A DNA stretch of 64,000 bases, taken from contig NZ_JAARLZ010000001.1 of the NCBI RefSeq assembly GCF_011759365.1, positions 124,001-188,000 of the forward strand, given 5' to 3'. The notes under the pieces are model-generated. The model was not told the origin of the DNA, did not search any database, and was given only the letters and a program-made list of their open reading frames with translations. The position numbers were made by a program, and so were the translations under genes. This document shows positions 7,975-17,273 of the stretch, one piece after another. Source of the DNA: Luteibacter anthropi (GTDB taxonomy: Bacteria; Pseudomonadota; Gammaproteobacteria; Xanthomonadales; Rhodanobacteraceae). Each line of letters opens with the position of its first letter. Position 1 is the stretch's first letter.

Positions 7975-10086
7975 TCAGAAACGGTAGCGGGCCATGCCCA
8001 TGATGCTGCGGCGGGGGCCGTAGAAGCAGTCGCCGCGTGCCAGGCAGCTGGCGTTGTAGATCTGGTTGGTGAGGTTCGCCGCGTTCACGGAGAAGCGCCA
8101 CGGCCCCTGCGTATACGCCACCATCGCGTCGAACAGCACCTTCTTCGGCACGCGGATGGTGTGCGTCTCGTCGTAGTTCACGCCGATATAGCGCGCACCC
8201 GCGCCGAAGCTCAGGCCGTCGCCATCGACATCGTTGACGTGGTACACGCCCCAGGCCGAGGCCTGGTTCTCCGGTAGCCCGGCGATGGTGGAACCGTCGC
8301 TCGGCCGTGCATGCGTCCAGGTATAGGTGCCGATCAGGTCCACGTGTCGCGCGATGCGGGTGGAGGCTTCCAGTTCCACGCCGCGCGTACGCGCACGGCC
8401 CGCCTGGATCTGGTTCAGCGGATTGACCGGGTCCGGCGCCAGACGGTTTTCCTCGCGCAGGTCGAAGTACGTCGCCGTGACCAGCGTGGGGCTACCCACC
8501 GGCTGGTACTTCACGCCTGCCTCGTACTGCTTGCCGCGCAGCGGCTGGTACGGACGGTTGTAGACATCCAGCTGCCCCAGCGGCTGGAACGACTCCGTAT
8601 AGCTCACGTAGGGAACGATACCGTTGTCGAAGCGATACATCAGGCCATAGCGCGCGGTGGTGGCGTTATCCACCAGGCGCTGGTTGCCCGTGGTCTGCGT
8701 GGCGCGGTCATGCCGGAAGCCGATGGTGCCGATCAGGTGCTCGCCCCAGTTCACCTGGTCCTGCACGTAGGCACCCGTCTGGCGCGAGCGCGACGAAGGC
8801 GACTTCGCCACCTCCGGCGCCACGAAGCCGTTGTGGTACACGGGTGCGTACAGGTCGAACGGCGTCAGGTCCACGCCGCTGCCCTGCTTCGCATCGCTGT
8901 GCGAGTAGCCCAGGTCGAGACCGACGATCACCTTGTGATGGGTCGGGCCCAGGTCGAAGTCGGCTTCGCCGTGGGTATCGGAAGTGAAGCGGCGATAACG
9001 GGTCAGCGCCACCCACGAATACCGCGATACCGTGCGCTCGTCCGCATCCAGGAACGGGTCGGCCGGCTTGCCGTACACGTTGGGATAAGCCGAGCGGTAG
9101 TCCACGTTGTCGTGCGAGAAGCGCGTGTTCTGCACGATCTTCCACGTGTCGTTGAAGCGATGCTCGAAGAACGACGAGATCGAACGCTGGTTCGTATCGT
9201 AGCGGTCGAAACCCGGCTCGCTGACGAAACGGTTCGTACGAATGCGTCCGTTGGGATTCGGGTAGATGGTGCCCGCGTGCGGCAGGAAGTTGAGCGTGCT
9301 GCCGTTGTGGTCGAACTGGAGATTCGCCAGCAACGTCCAGCGCGTGTTCTCGTCCGGCATCCAGGTGATGGCCGGCGAGATCGCCTTGCGGTCGTCGGGC
9401 ACATGGTCGATCTGGGAATCGGAATCCCGGTACACACCGATGAGGCGATACGCCCAGTGGCCTGCCGTATCCAGCGGCCCGGTGAAGTCAAAGGCCAGCT
9501 GCTTGCGGGCATGGTTGCCCAGCTGCGCCACCACCTCGTGCGAGGCGGTGAACTGGGGACGCTTGGAGGTCAGTGCGATAAGACCGCCCGTGGTGCCCTG
9601 CCCGTACAGCACCGACGACGGTCCACGCACGATTTCCAGGTGATCCACGAAGTACGGCTCGGTGCGCGCATAGGCACCGCCGAAAGACTGCCGCAGGCCG
9701 TCGAGGTACTGCACGAACGACGTACCGCGCAGCATGGCGTCATCGCCACGGCTGTCCACGCCATAGGAATCCGCACGCACACCGGCCGAGTAACGCAGCG
9801 CGTCCTGCACGGTGAGTACGCCCTGGTCGAGCATCTGGGCCGCCGAGACGACGGAAATCGCCTGCGCCGTTTCGATGAGCGGCGTGTCGGTCTTGGTGGC
9901 GCTGGAGGCGTTCGAGCTGGCATAGCCCTCGGCCAGGCGCGTGCTGCTGACCGCGACCGGGGCCAGTTGCACGGCCTTGTCGTCGGTCTTAGTGGTCGCG
10001 CCGTCCGGGGCGGTCTGTGCCTGCAAGGCAAAAGGAAGCAGTGCCCCCGCAATCAGCAGGGACAGCGAATTTTTACGCAGAATCAT
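7975..10086 (-). CDS. TonB-dependent siderophore receptor
   Basis: The product is 703 residues with a signal peptide (ends LPFALQAQ), a plug domain (residues about 60-170, with DALRYSAGVRAD and VRGPSSVLYGQGTTGGLIAL) and a 22-strand barrel ending in aromatic ...MARYRF. The plug region fits the FhuA/FpvA-type ferric-siderophore receptor family. It transports a ferric chelate across the outer membrane using TonB-ExbBD energy. It is divergent from the DUF3649-PepSY-DUF3325 operon, and two Fur-like boxes lie in the shared promoter region. The ligand cannot be told from sequence. Confidence 0.93.
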   Translation of the reverse strand: MILRKNSLSLLIAGALLPFALQAQTAPDGATTKTDDKAVQLAPVAVSSTRLAEGYASSNASSATKTDTPLIETAQAISVVSAAQMLDQGVLTVQDALRYSAGVRADSYGVDSRGDDAMLRGTSFVQYLDGLRQSFGGAYARTEPYFVDHLEIVRGPSSVLYGQGTTGGLIALTSKRPQFTASHEVVAQLGNHARKQLAFDFTGPLDTAGHWAYRLIGVYRDSDSQIDHVPDDRKAISPAITWMPDENTRWTLLANLQFDHNGSTLNFLPHAGTIYPNPNGRIRTNRFVSEPGFDRYDTNQRSISSFFEHRFNDTWKIVQNTRFSHDNVDYRSAYPNVYGKPADPFLDADERTVSRYSWVALTRYRRFTSDTHGEADFDLGPTHHKVIVGLDLGYSHSDAKQGSGVDLTPFDLYAPVYHNGFVAPEVAKSPSSRSRQTGAYVQDQVNWGEHLIGTIGFRHDRATQTTGNQRLVDNATTARYGLMYRFDNGIVPYVSYTESFQPLGQLDVYNRPYQPLRGKQYEAGVKYQPVGSPTLVTATYFDLREENRLAPDPVNPLNQIQAGRARTRGVELEASTRIARHVDLIGTYTWTHARPSDGSTIAGLPENQASAWGVYHVNDVDGDGLSFGAGARYIGVNYDETHTIRVPKKVLFDAMVAYTQGPWRFSVNAANLTNQIYNASCLARGDCFYGPRRSIMGMARYRF

Positions 10087-10136
10087 GGACTTTCCCGGAG
10101 CGGGCCGCGGAACCCTTCTCTCCGCGACCGGCAGTT

Positions 10137-10156
10137 ATTGCGAATGAATCGCATTA
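10137..10156. promoter_or_regulatory. Fur-like box 1
   Basis: TGCGA-ATGAA-TCGCA (10139-10153) is a symmetric element like the GCGAAT-N-ATTCGC type Fur boxes of many beta/gammaproteobacteria. It lies 53 bp upstream of the TonB receptor start, so I assign iron repression of that gene. Confidence 0.65.
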
Positions 10157-10187
10157 CATGATGCCGGATACGCGTGATTCGTGCAAT

Positions 10188-10206
10188 ATTGCGAACGAAT
10201 CGCATT
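10188..10206. promoter_or_regulatory. Fur-like box 2
   Basis: TGCGA-ACGAA-TCGCA (10190-10204) is nearly identical to box 1 and starts 51 bp from it. It lies about 95 bp upstream of the DUF3649 operon and probably serves that promoter. Confidence 0.65.
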
Positions 10207-10300
10207 CGCGTACACTTCGGCGTTTGCCGATATCGCCGCGCGCCATCCCCTCGTCCGGGTAGCTATCCGCGCCAGCACCGGGGCCCTCTGATCGCGAGCT

Positions 10301-10609
10301 ATGAGCAAGCGCAACCACACCGCTTTTGACGTCCGTTACGCCATGCAGGTGGCGTCACGCGCCATTGCCGCCCTTTTCGGCGGTTACGCGCTGGCGGCCA
10401 TGACCACGGCCGGCCTCTCCCGCTGGCTGCCGTTGCCCCGCGTGGAAGCGGTCATGACCGGAATGCTGTCGTCCTTCGCCATCTATGCCACGGTGGCCAT
10501 CGTGGCCTTCGCCGTGACCCGGGCGTGGCGCATCTGGCTGTATCTCGCCGTTGCCGGTGTGCCGCTGGCCATTGCCCTGGCCTGCACCGGACCGGGGATG
10601 ACGCCATGA
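10301..10609 (+). CDS. DUF3649 family membrane protein, iron uptake associated
   Basis: The product is 102 residues with three predicted membrane helices (residues about 20-45, 52-72, 78-96). It fits the DUF3649 family, which recurs with PepSY proteins next to ferric-siderophore receptors. It is the first gene of a three-gene operon; its TGA overlaps the next ATG (ATGA). Molecular role is unknown; I infer a part in inner-membrane handling of siderophore iron. Confidence 0.85.
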   Translation: MSKRNHTAFDVRYAMQVASRAIAALFGGYALAAMTTAGLSRWLPLPRVEAVMTGMLSSFAIYATVAIVAFAVTRAWRIWLYLAVAGVPLAIALACTGPGMTP

Positions 10610-12159
10610 AGGGTGGACTGCGCCAGTCGATGGCCTGGCTGCATACCTGGACGGGCCTGCTGGTGGGATGGCTGCTGCTGGCGATCTTCATGACCGGCAC
10701 CAGTGCCTATTTCCAGGACGAGATCACTCGCTGGATGCAGCCGGAGATCCATGGTGAGCGCGATCCCGTCGCAGCAGCCGAAGGCGTCGTCGGCTGGCTG
10801 GGCGAACGCGCACCGGATGCTGCAAGCTGGTCGATGATGCTGCCCGGACACCGGGCGATCGCCACCACGGCGTACTGGGAAGACGCCGATGCGCGCCGCG
10901 GCGGCTGGCGCGACAACAGCTTCATCGTGGACGGTGCGGGCCATCGCGTGGACGCGCGCGAGACGCTGGGCGGTTTCTTTCTTTACCGCATGCATTTCGA
11001 CCTGCATTACCTGCCGGTGATCTGGGCACGGTGGATCGTCGGCTTCTGCGCCATGTTCATGCTGGTGGCGATCATCAGCGGCGTGATCACGCACAAGAAG
11101 ATCTTCACGGACTTCTTCACCCTGCGCTTCGGCAAGGGGCAACGCTCGTGGCTGGATGCGCACAATCTTTCCGCCGTGCTCGCCCTGCCCTTCCACCTCA
11201 TGATTACCTACACGGGCCTGGTCACCCTGGCTTCGATGTATATGCCCTGGGGCGTAACCGCTGTTTACAAGGATCGCGCCGAATACTTCGCGGACGCCTT
11301 CGGCATCGAGGCAACACCGGAGCGATCCGGAAAACACGCACCCATGGCTCCCATCGCCGACATGATCCGCCAGGCGCGCCAGCAATGGCACGGTGCCGAT
11401 CCGGGTTATATCGATATCTCCCTTCCCGGCGACGCGAACGGTACCGTTCGCATGATGCGCGGCGGTGGCGAGGCGATGGGTGTACGTGGACAGACCCTGG
11501 TCTTCGATGCCGCGACGGGCCATATGCACACGCCACCGTCGCTCAAAGGCCCTGCGTTTGAAACCGAGAGCGTGATGATCGGCCTGCATGCGGGACGTTA
11601 TGCTCCCATCGTGCTGCGCTGGCTGTATTTCCTCTGCGGTCTGGGTGGCACCGCGATGGTCGCGACCGGACTGGTGCTGTGGACCTCGAAGCGCCGGCTG
11701 CAACTGCCCGATCCGGAACGCCCACACCTTGGCTTTCGCCTCGTCGAGCGGCTGAACATCGCCACGATTGCCGGGCTGCCTTTTGGTATCGCCGTGTACT
11801 TCCTCGCCAACCGGCTTCTGCCGATCCACATGGCCGGACGTGCGGATTGGGAAGTGCACTGCCTGTTCATCGCCTGGGGACTGACGCTTATTTATGCCTG
11901 CGCGCGCAACACGCGAAGGGCCTGGATAGAGACGATATCGGCAGGTGCACTGGCATTCATCGCCGTACCTGTCGTCAATGCACTCACGACGAATCGCGGA
12001 CTGTGGAATAGCCTGCGCGATGGCGACATGGTTTTCGTCGGCTTCGATCTGGCCATGATCGTGCTGGCGGCAACGTTCGGATTCATGGCATGGAAGCTGT
12101 ACACGCGCCCGGCACAGGCCATGCGCAAATCCCGCGCGGCAAGGGAGGTGACGGCATGA
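10606..12159 (+). CDS. PepSY-associated TM protein (siderophore/iron reduction type)
   Basis: The product is 517 residues with PepSY_TM architecture: an N-terminal helix after SMAWLHTWTGLLVGWLLLAIF, a periplasmic region, then MHFDLHYLP and a helix (LVAIISGVITHKKIF), and further helices to the C-terminus. The conserved His residues in HTWTG, HFDLHY and ITHKK resemble haem-binding sites of related ferric reductases; that is an inference. ATGA overlaps join it to DUF3649 upstream and DUF3325 downstream. It probably releases iron from siderophores or reduces it at the inner membrane. Confidence 0.9.
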   Translation: MKGGLRQSMAWLHTWTGLLVGWLLLAIFMTGTSAYFQDEITRWMQPEIHGERDPVAAAEGVVGWLGERAPDAASWSMMLPGHRAIATTAYWEDADARRGGWRDNSFIVDGAGHRVDARETLGGFFLYRMHFDLHYLPVIWARWIVGFCAMFMLVAIISGVITHKKIFTDFFTLRFGKGQRSWLDAHNLSAVLALPFHLMITYTGLVTLASMYMPWGVTAVYKDRAEYFADAFGIEATPERSGKHAPMAPIADMIRQARQQWHGADPGYIDISLPGDANGTVRMMRGGGEAMGVRGQTLVFDAATGHMHTPPSLKGPAFETESVMIGLHAGRYAPIVLRWLYFLCGLGGTAMVATGLVLWTSKRRLQLPDPERPHLGFRLVERLNIATIAGLPFGIAVYFLANRLLPIHMAGRADWEVHCLFIAWGLTLIYACARNTRRAWIETISAGALAFIAVPVVNALTTNRGLWNSLRDGDMVFVGFDLAMIVLAATFGFMAWKLYTRPAQAMRKSRAAREVTA

Positions 12160-12425
12160 TCCTGGTCTCGTTGGCGTGCGCGCTGGCAGGCTTTCTTTGC
12201 CTGTGCCTGGCCATGGCGCGTCACCAGCGCGACGTGCTGGGCCGCATGCTCCCGGCACGCCTGTCACGTGTGCTTTCAACGTGCGGATGGCTCGCACTGG
12301 GCGCGACGCTGGCCGTTGCCATGGAAGTGGAAGGCGCCGCCCTCGGCGCGGTTTATGCCGTGGGCATCTATACACTATGTGCTATCACGGTTTCAGTGAG
12401 CGTGACTTATCTGTCGCGTCGCTGA
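12156..12425 (+). CDS. DUF3325 family membrane protein, iron uptake associated
   Basis: The product is 89 residues with three hydrophobic segments (residues 2-20, 41-58, 62-84), matching the small DUF3325 family that follows PepSY genes in iron-uptake loci. The start codon overlaps the PepSY stop (ATGA). A longer reading from 12090 would lie inside the PepSY gene. Function is unknown beyond its association. Confidence 0.82.
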   Translation: MILVSLACALAGFLCLCLAMARHQRDVLGRMLPARLSRVLSTCGWLALGATLAVAMEVEGAALGAVYAVGIYTLCAITVSVSVTYLSRR

Positions 12426-12501
12426 GAACATATCGTCGTCGCGGGCTTTTCTCCTGCGCCCTTCATCTTCGAACTTCCGTGTATTTCTACCTGTGAGCGG
12501 C

Positions 12502-14775
12502 TCAGTGCCGGAAAGAACCGATAGGCAGATCCAGAAAGCTTCCAGGCAACCAGTTGATTTTCAAGGGCTCCCCGGCGTCGGCCGCCGTCTCGGCGCTCAC
12601 GTCGTTCCCCGTACCCATGTTGATCTGCTGCCCCGCGCCCTTCACCACGGCCACCGTCACCACGAGACGGCTGCCGGGTTCGAAACGGCGGCTGGTGGTA
12701 CGGCTGTTGGTGAAGTCCAGTGCGATCGGCTTGCCTGGCGTGAGCAGCTTGCGCACCGACCGGTCGGCAGCGTAGCTGGCACGCGTTTCGTACCAGGACA
12801 GCTGAAAATAGCTTCCGTCGGCCTTCTTTTCATACAGCGTGATCATCAGGTCGAAGTCGTGCTTGTTCGTCACCAGGTCGAGGTGGCCTGAGAACAGGCC
12901 GCTCAGTTCCGTTCCGTCGGGCAACGGCTCGCTCGTGAACACCAGCGCGTTGCGATCGTCCAGCTCCGGAGATTTCGCGTCCGGTGCCGGCAGGTCGTCA
13001 CGCTTGCCCAGATCAACCGTGAGTGTGGCTGGCGTGGTGCCCTTGCCATCCGCCAGCGTCAGTGCCTTTCCATCGTTGGCGAGATACAGGCGACGATGAC
13101 CCGGCGCCATGGCCGCCAGGGTCGGTGCATGTTTCCAGATGTTTGCGCCCATCACCTCATAGTTGATCCGGTCAGCCAGCAACGCGGGTCTGGGTGCGCC
13201 ACGGAAGACGTAGTCGAACCACTGGTAGCGCAAGACCCTGCCTATGTCCTGCTTTGCCACCGCATCGATGGCATAGCCATCTACCACCGGGCGGGCGCTG
13301 CGCTGTGCGCCGATATGGTCCCAGGGGCCGAGCAGCAGGTAGTGATCCGCCTTCGGGTTGTAGCGGTAGTGCTGGGTCAGGTAGTACAGGGCGCCAATCT
13401 GTGCACCGTCGAAGTAGCCGGTCGTGGTGAGCACCGGGATGTCGATGTTCGCGAATTCCTCCTTGTACGGAATCATCGCCTGCCAATAGGCATCGTAGGA
13501 CGGGTGATCGAGCCAGCGGCGGAAGACCGGATTGGGCTTTCCGTCGAGTACGTCCAGATCGCGATACGCCTTGCCACTCTCGTACCAGCGCCGGTACAGG
13601 CCCTGCCAATGTGCGTTGTCGTCGTAGGCGACCTGGTCCAGGGCCTTGCCCTCGGTGACGTAGGGCACCCACGAATACACGAAGCTCAGGAACACATTGC
13701 CTTCCATGGGTACGTCGATGCCCGGTGCCGCCGTCACCGAAGGCATGAGGGCACGCAATGCCTTCGGCCGGTGCTTGGCTGCCGCCCACTGGGTGAAGCC
13801 GTTGTAGCTGCCACCGTACATGCCTACCCGGCCGTCGCTCCATGGCTGTTTCGCGATCCATTCGATGACTGCGTCGGCATCGGCGCCATCGTGCTCGTAA
13901 GGCACGGCCTGATCCGGGCTGATGCCCTTGCCGCGTGTATAACCCACGACCGCCGCGTAGCCGTGCGCCGCGGTGAGGCGCAGTTCCAGCTCGGACCACA
14001 CCGGGTTGGCGTATACCGTAAAGCCGAGCAAGGCAGGCAACGGCTTGTCGTGTTTCTTCGGCAGCATCACCAGTGCCGTGACCTGCGCGCCATCGGGCGT
14101 GCGCACCAGCACGGGTGCGTGCACGTCATAACGGCGCGCGTCGTCTTCGGCGACCAGCTTGGCCGTATAGGGACGGAAAGCGGTATAGGCCTCGGCCATC
14201 AGATGCGCCTTGACCAGGGCCACCGCGTTGTCCTGCGTGATGCTGTCCTTGCCCACCTGCGCCTTCAGCAACGTGCCGAAGTCGCGGCGCAGTTCCACCG
14301 GCTGCACGTTGTACGGGTCGTCGTCGGAACCGAAGCTGGCCATGACCTGGGAGGACAGCACATTCTCCAGGGGTGGAACGATCTCGTGGAACGCATTCGC
14401 ATATGCGTCGCCAAAGGCGGTGCCCTCCTTCGCCTCGATCTGGCGCGCCCGCGCGTAGATCTGCCAGCGGACGGTGCCCGCCGCATCCAGGGGGCGGACG
14501 CTGTCGCGACGCAGCGGCAGAAGTTCGGCGAGGGTCTTCAGGGCGTCGTCATAGCGACCGGCGGCTATCTGCAACTGAGCGCGCGTGTCGAGCAGGATGA
14601 CGGGATCGGGCGAGTTGTAGCGCGGAATCAGGCCCGCGGCGAGCTGGCGCAGCGCCTCGCCGTTGTCCGTGCCATGGGGCACGCTCCAGGCGATGGGCGT
14701 ATCGTCCGCCGCCCATGCGGGAATCCCCCATGCCAATCCCAGCGATACCGTCCAGCACAGCATTCCCTTCCGCAT
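12502..14775 (-). CDS. secreted CocE/NonD family hydrolase (X-Pro dipeptidyl-peptidase type)
   Basis: The product is 757 residues from the ATG at 14775. A signal peptide (ends AWGIPAWAADD) comes first, then about 200 residues of helical N-terminal region, an alpha/beta-hydrolase domain with nucleophile motif GMYGGSYNGF, a catalytic acid in the TTGYFDGAQ region, the histidine in LGPWDHIGAQ, and a C-terminal jelly-roll (PepX_C, about residues 530-750). The family cleaves acyl esters, amides or X-Pro dipeptides; the substrate is unknown. It starts 67 bp downstream of the M24 peptidase on the same strand, so the two may be co-transcribed and act on peptides. Confidence 0.9.
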   Translation of the reverse strand: MRKGMLCWTVSLGLAWGIPAWAADDTPIAWSVPHGTDNGEALRQLAAGLIPRYNSPDPVILLDTRAQLQIAAGRYDDALKTLAELLPLRRDSVRPLDAAGTVRWQIYARARQIEAKEGTAFGDAYANAFHEIVPPLENVLSSQVMASFGSDDDPYNVQPVELRRDFGTLLKAQVGKDSITQDNAVALVKAHLMAEAYTAFRPYTAKLVAEDDARRYDVHAPVLVRTPDGAQVTALVMLPKKHDKPLPALLGFTVYANPVWSELELRLTAAHGYAAVVGYTRGKGISPDQAVPYEHDGADADAVIEWIAKQPWSDGRVGMYGGSYNGFTQWAAAKHRPKALRALMPSVTAAPGIDVPMEGNVFLSFVYSWVPYVTEGKALDQVAYDDNAHWQGLYRRWYESGKAYRDLDVLDGKPNPVFRRWLDHPSYDAYWQAMIPYKEEFANIDIPVLTTTGYFDGAQIGALYYLTQHYRYNPKADHYLLLGPWDHIGAQRSARPVVDGYAIDAVAKQDIGRVLRYQWFDYVFRGAPRPALLADRINYEVMGANIWKHAPTLAAMAPGHRRLYLANDGKALTLADGKGTTPATLTVDLGKRDDLPAPDAKSPELDDRNALVFTSEPLPDGTELSGLFSGHLDLVTNKHDFDLMITLYEKKADGSYFQLSWYETRASYAADRSVRKLLTPGKPIALDFTNSRTTSRRFEPGSRLVVTVAVVKGAGQQINMGTGNDVSAETAADAGEPLKINWLPGSFLDLPIGSFRH

Positions 14776-14842
14776 GGCTCGTTTCCGACGGGTATGAGGA
14801 AGGCCGATGCTGCCAGCGCCCGATTGCCCGACGCCAGTGCCC

Positions 14843-15505
14843 TTAGTCGCGAACCAGCAGGTCTTCGTAGAAGGCGCCGATGGCGCGTTCGGGATGGGCG
14901 ATCTGGATCTCCAGGATCCATAGTCCCGACACCGGCACGGCGTCATGATTGCCCAGCGAACCGGCCTTGTGTACGGCATGCGGGAAGTCGCCCACCCGGT
15001 GTCCCTTGGTCTCGTGGTTCAGGCGCCAGCCCATGGCTTCGGCTTCCTTCCCGGCATAGGCGTAGAGCGCGATGCCATCCAGCCCCTCGTGCCAGCGCGC
15101 GGCAGTGCGCCGGAACAATTCGCGGGCGGCTTCCGCACAGGCGTGCATGACGGGGTCGCCACCGACCACGAAGGTGTCGCCAACGTCGCCTTCGTGACCA
15201 TCGAAGACAGGGCCCAGGTCGACGAAGAAGATATCGTCCTGCCCCAGCACCGTGTCCGGCTCGGAGCGCTGGCGGAAGGTCTTCAGGGTGTTGGCACCGA
15301 AACGGATGATGCTCGGATGCCAGATGCGCTGCATGCCGGCGGCATGCAGGCGCTCACCGGCCATCGTGGCTGCGTCGGCTTCGGCCATGCCCGGCGCGAT
15401 ACGCGATGCGATGTCCCGCAGGGCAACCCAGGCCTGCTCGCGGGCATGCAGCATGTGCTCATGGGAAAAGGAGGAGCCTACGTTCTCGGCGGTGGCGACG
15501 GGCAT
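14843..15505 (-). CDS. M24 family metallopeptidase (short aminopeptidase P-like)
   Basis: The product is 220 residues covering only the pita-bread catalytic fold without the N-terminal domain of full aminopeptidase P. Probable metal ligands are in order: FFVDLGP, GDVGDTF, the His in KGHRVGDFPH, the Glu in WILEIQI and the Glu in FYEDLL. It has no signal peptide and is probably cytosolic. The ATG at 15505 has AGGA upstream. It heads a likely two-gene unit with the CocE-type hydrolase and is divergent from the LPMO gene. The substrate may be an X-Pro peptide or a creatinase-like small molecule. Confidence 0.88.
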   Translation of the reverse strand: MPVATAENVGSSFSHEHMLHAREQAWVALRDIASRIAPGMAEADAATMAGERLHAAGMQRIWHPSIIRFGANTLKTFRQRSEPDTVLGQDDIFFVDLGPVFDGHEGDVGDTFVVGGDPVMHACAEAARELFRRTAARWHEGLDGIALYAYAGKEAEAMGWRLNHETKGHRVGDFPHAVHKAGSLGNHDAVPVSGLWILEIQIAHPERAIGAFYEDLLVRD

Positions 15506-15728
15506 GGGGACATCCTGCTCTGGCGGAGCGGGACATTATCCGCTTAGTGCCGATTTGCTGCATGGGCCATAGCGCCGTCCTGTGCAAGGCGGGCAAGCGG
15601 ATTTGTGAGCTGTGCCACGTCAGCGAATGCCACTGATGCAATTAGGACAACACCGGATATCGGGATAGACGCCTCACAGCGAGAATCGCGCCACCCTTCG
15701 GTTTTCCGTCTCATCAAAGGAGTGAAGA

Positions 15729-17036
15729 GTGAATACATCCGTTCCGCTGCCGTCGCGTGCGCGCGTCCCCCTGAAAGTCGGCCTGGCATCCGTCATCGTG
15801 GGCCTGTGCGCCCAGTGGGCGCCGTCCGCCGTCGACGCCCATGGCATGGCCTCGCGTCCCATCGCCCGGCAGTACCAGTGCAAGAAGGACGAGGGTTACT
15901 GGGGTGCCGTTGACGGTTCGAAGATTCCCAATGCGGGCTGCCGTGCGGCGTATCTCGCCGTCGCCGCCACCGAAGGCCAGCAGGCCGGCATCTATCCGTT
16001 CCAGCAGTACAACGAGGTAGCTGCCAACCCCCCGCGCTACGAGGACATGGCATCGATCATGGTCACGGTTCCCAATGGCCTGCTGTGCGCAGGCGGCGAT
16101 CCGCGCAAGCGCGGTCTCGATGTCCCGCAGTCGAAGGGTTGGGCAAAGTCGGTGTTGCGCCCGGCAGGCGGTTTCGTCGACATGGCATGGGAAGCTACGG
16201 CGGCACATAACCCGTCCTTCCTCATGGTGTTCCTGACGAAGCCGGGCTGGTCGCCGGGCAGCGAGCTGCACTGGGAAGATCTCGACCTCATCTACAAGGG
16301 CGAATCGCCGGAGCCGGATCGCAGCGTATACCCGAACGTGTACCGCTACCGCGTGCCGTTTCCGGCAGGCCGGCATGGCGATGCGATGGTGTACAGCGTC
16401 TGGCAGCGCCGCGATCCGGGTAACGAAGGCTTTTTCAACTGCAGTGACGTCACCATCCAGGATGCCGGCATTCCGGACTTTCCGTGGGTCGAAGAGAAGC
16501 CGTTCGTCGCCGAATCGATGAAGCCTGTACCGGGCGAGCAGGTGCAGTTTCGCGTGCTCGGTGGCGATGCATCCGGCAGGGAAGTGGTCGATGTGAAGCT
16601 GGCCATTACCGATGGCAACAGGCATCCCGTGCAGTGGGTTGCCGAGCTGGCTTCCGTACTGAACCTTTCGCATGCCGCGCATGTACAGGTGGGCGTGCGT
16701 GACGGCGATGCCGTGCGCTTCGATGGCGCCAGCATTTATGCGAACAAGGTGTGGCTGCGTGATGAGGGTTCCAGCAGCGCCATGCGCATCATCCCGGCCG
16801 ATGGCCCGGGACCTGGCCCGGGTGATCATCCTGCATGGCCCGAGGGGTTGGGTGCTTACAAGGCGGGCGATGTCGTGAAGGGCATCGATGGCAACCTGTG
16901 GCGTTGCAAGGGCCACCCTCACGGCGCCTGGTGCAATATCAAGCCGAACACGGCACCGGAGTCGTGGCCTTATGCGCCGGGTAGCGCGGCCATGCCCGCC
17001 GATGAGGATCAGCGTGCCTGGGTGAGGGCTGGTTGA
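15729..17036 (+). CDS. AA10 lytic polysaccharide monooxygenase (chitin-active type)
   Basis: The product is 435 residues. The GTG start follows AAAGGAG by 6 bases. The signal peptide ends VDA, exposing His38 as the mature N-terminus; with His160 in WEATAAH it forms the copper histidine brace. The AA10 core (38-about 235) ends in the FFNCSDVTI block with the axial Phe. A middle beta-domain (about 255-360) and, after a PGPGPG linker, a small Trp/Cys module (about 375-435) follow, probably a chitin-binding module. The enzyme oxidatively cleaves crystalline chitin and would assist the GH19 chitinase. Confidence 0.93.
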   Translation: MNTSVPLPSRARVPLKVGLASVIVGLCAQWAPSAVDAHGMASRPIARQYQCKKDEGYWGAVDGSKIPNAGCRAAYLAVAATEGQQAGIYPFQQYNEVAANPPRYEDMASIMVTVPNGLLCAGGDPRKRGLDVPQSKGWAKSVLRPAGGFVDMAWEATAAHNPSFLMVFLTKPGWSPGSELHWEDLDLIYKGESPEPDRSVYPNVYRYRVPFPAGRHGDAMVYSVWQRRDPGNEGFFNCSDVTIQDAGIPDFPWVEEKPFVAESMKPVPGEQVQFRVLGGDASGREVVDVKLAITDGNRHPVQWVAELASVLNLSHAAHVQVGVRDGDAVRFDGASIYANKVWLRDEGSSSAMRIIPADGPGPGPGDHPAWPEGLGAYKAGDVVKGIDGNLWRCKGHPHGAWCNIKPNTAPESWPYAPGSAAMPADEDQRAWVRAG

Positions 17037-17078
17037 ACGCTGGTTCGTAGGGGAGGTAGTCGCTAAAACCGGCTGCCT

Positions 17079-17205
17079 CGCGCTGGGTTCCTGTTTTCAC
17101 AGGAACGACGGGTAGGAAGGTGGCGGTAACCCTACCGAAGTCGCCGGTTGGGAGATGGAGGTAATCTCCCTACCCGTCGTTCCAGCGAAAGCTGGAACCC
17201 AGCGC
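17079..17205. repeat. long inverted repeat with GTCGTTCC/GCTGGAACCC core
   Basis: Two arms, 17079-17118 (GCGCTGGGTTCC...GGAACGACGGGTAG) and 17166-17205 (CTACCCGTCGTTCC...GGAACCCAGCGC), are near-perfect inverse copies flanking about 47 bp. This is the intergenic repeat type common in xanthomonads. It follows the LPMO gene and may act as a transcript terminator or stabiliser. Confidence 0.8.
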
Positions 17206-17273
17206 CCCGGTTCGCCAGCACGGCGAGAACGTCACATCGGCTTCTGAACAAGGCGTGGAATAACGCCCCCCCC

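Noticed and set aside
16801-16830. GC-rich GGCCCGGGACC repeat in the LPMO gene as a terminator
   Set aside because: It encodes the PGPGPG linker in frame and has no T-tract.
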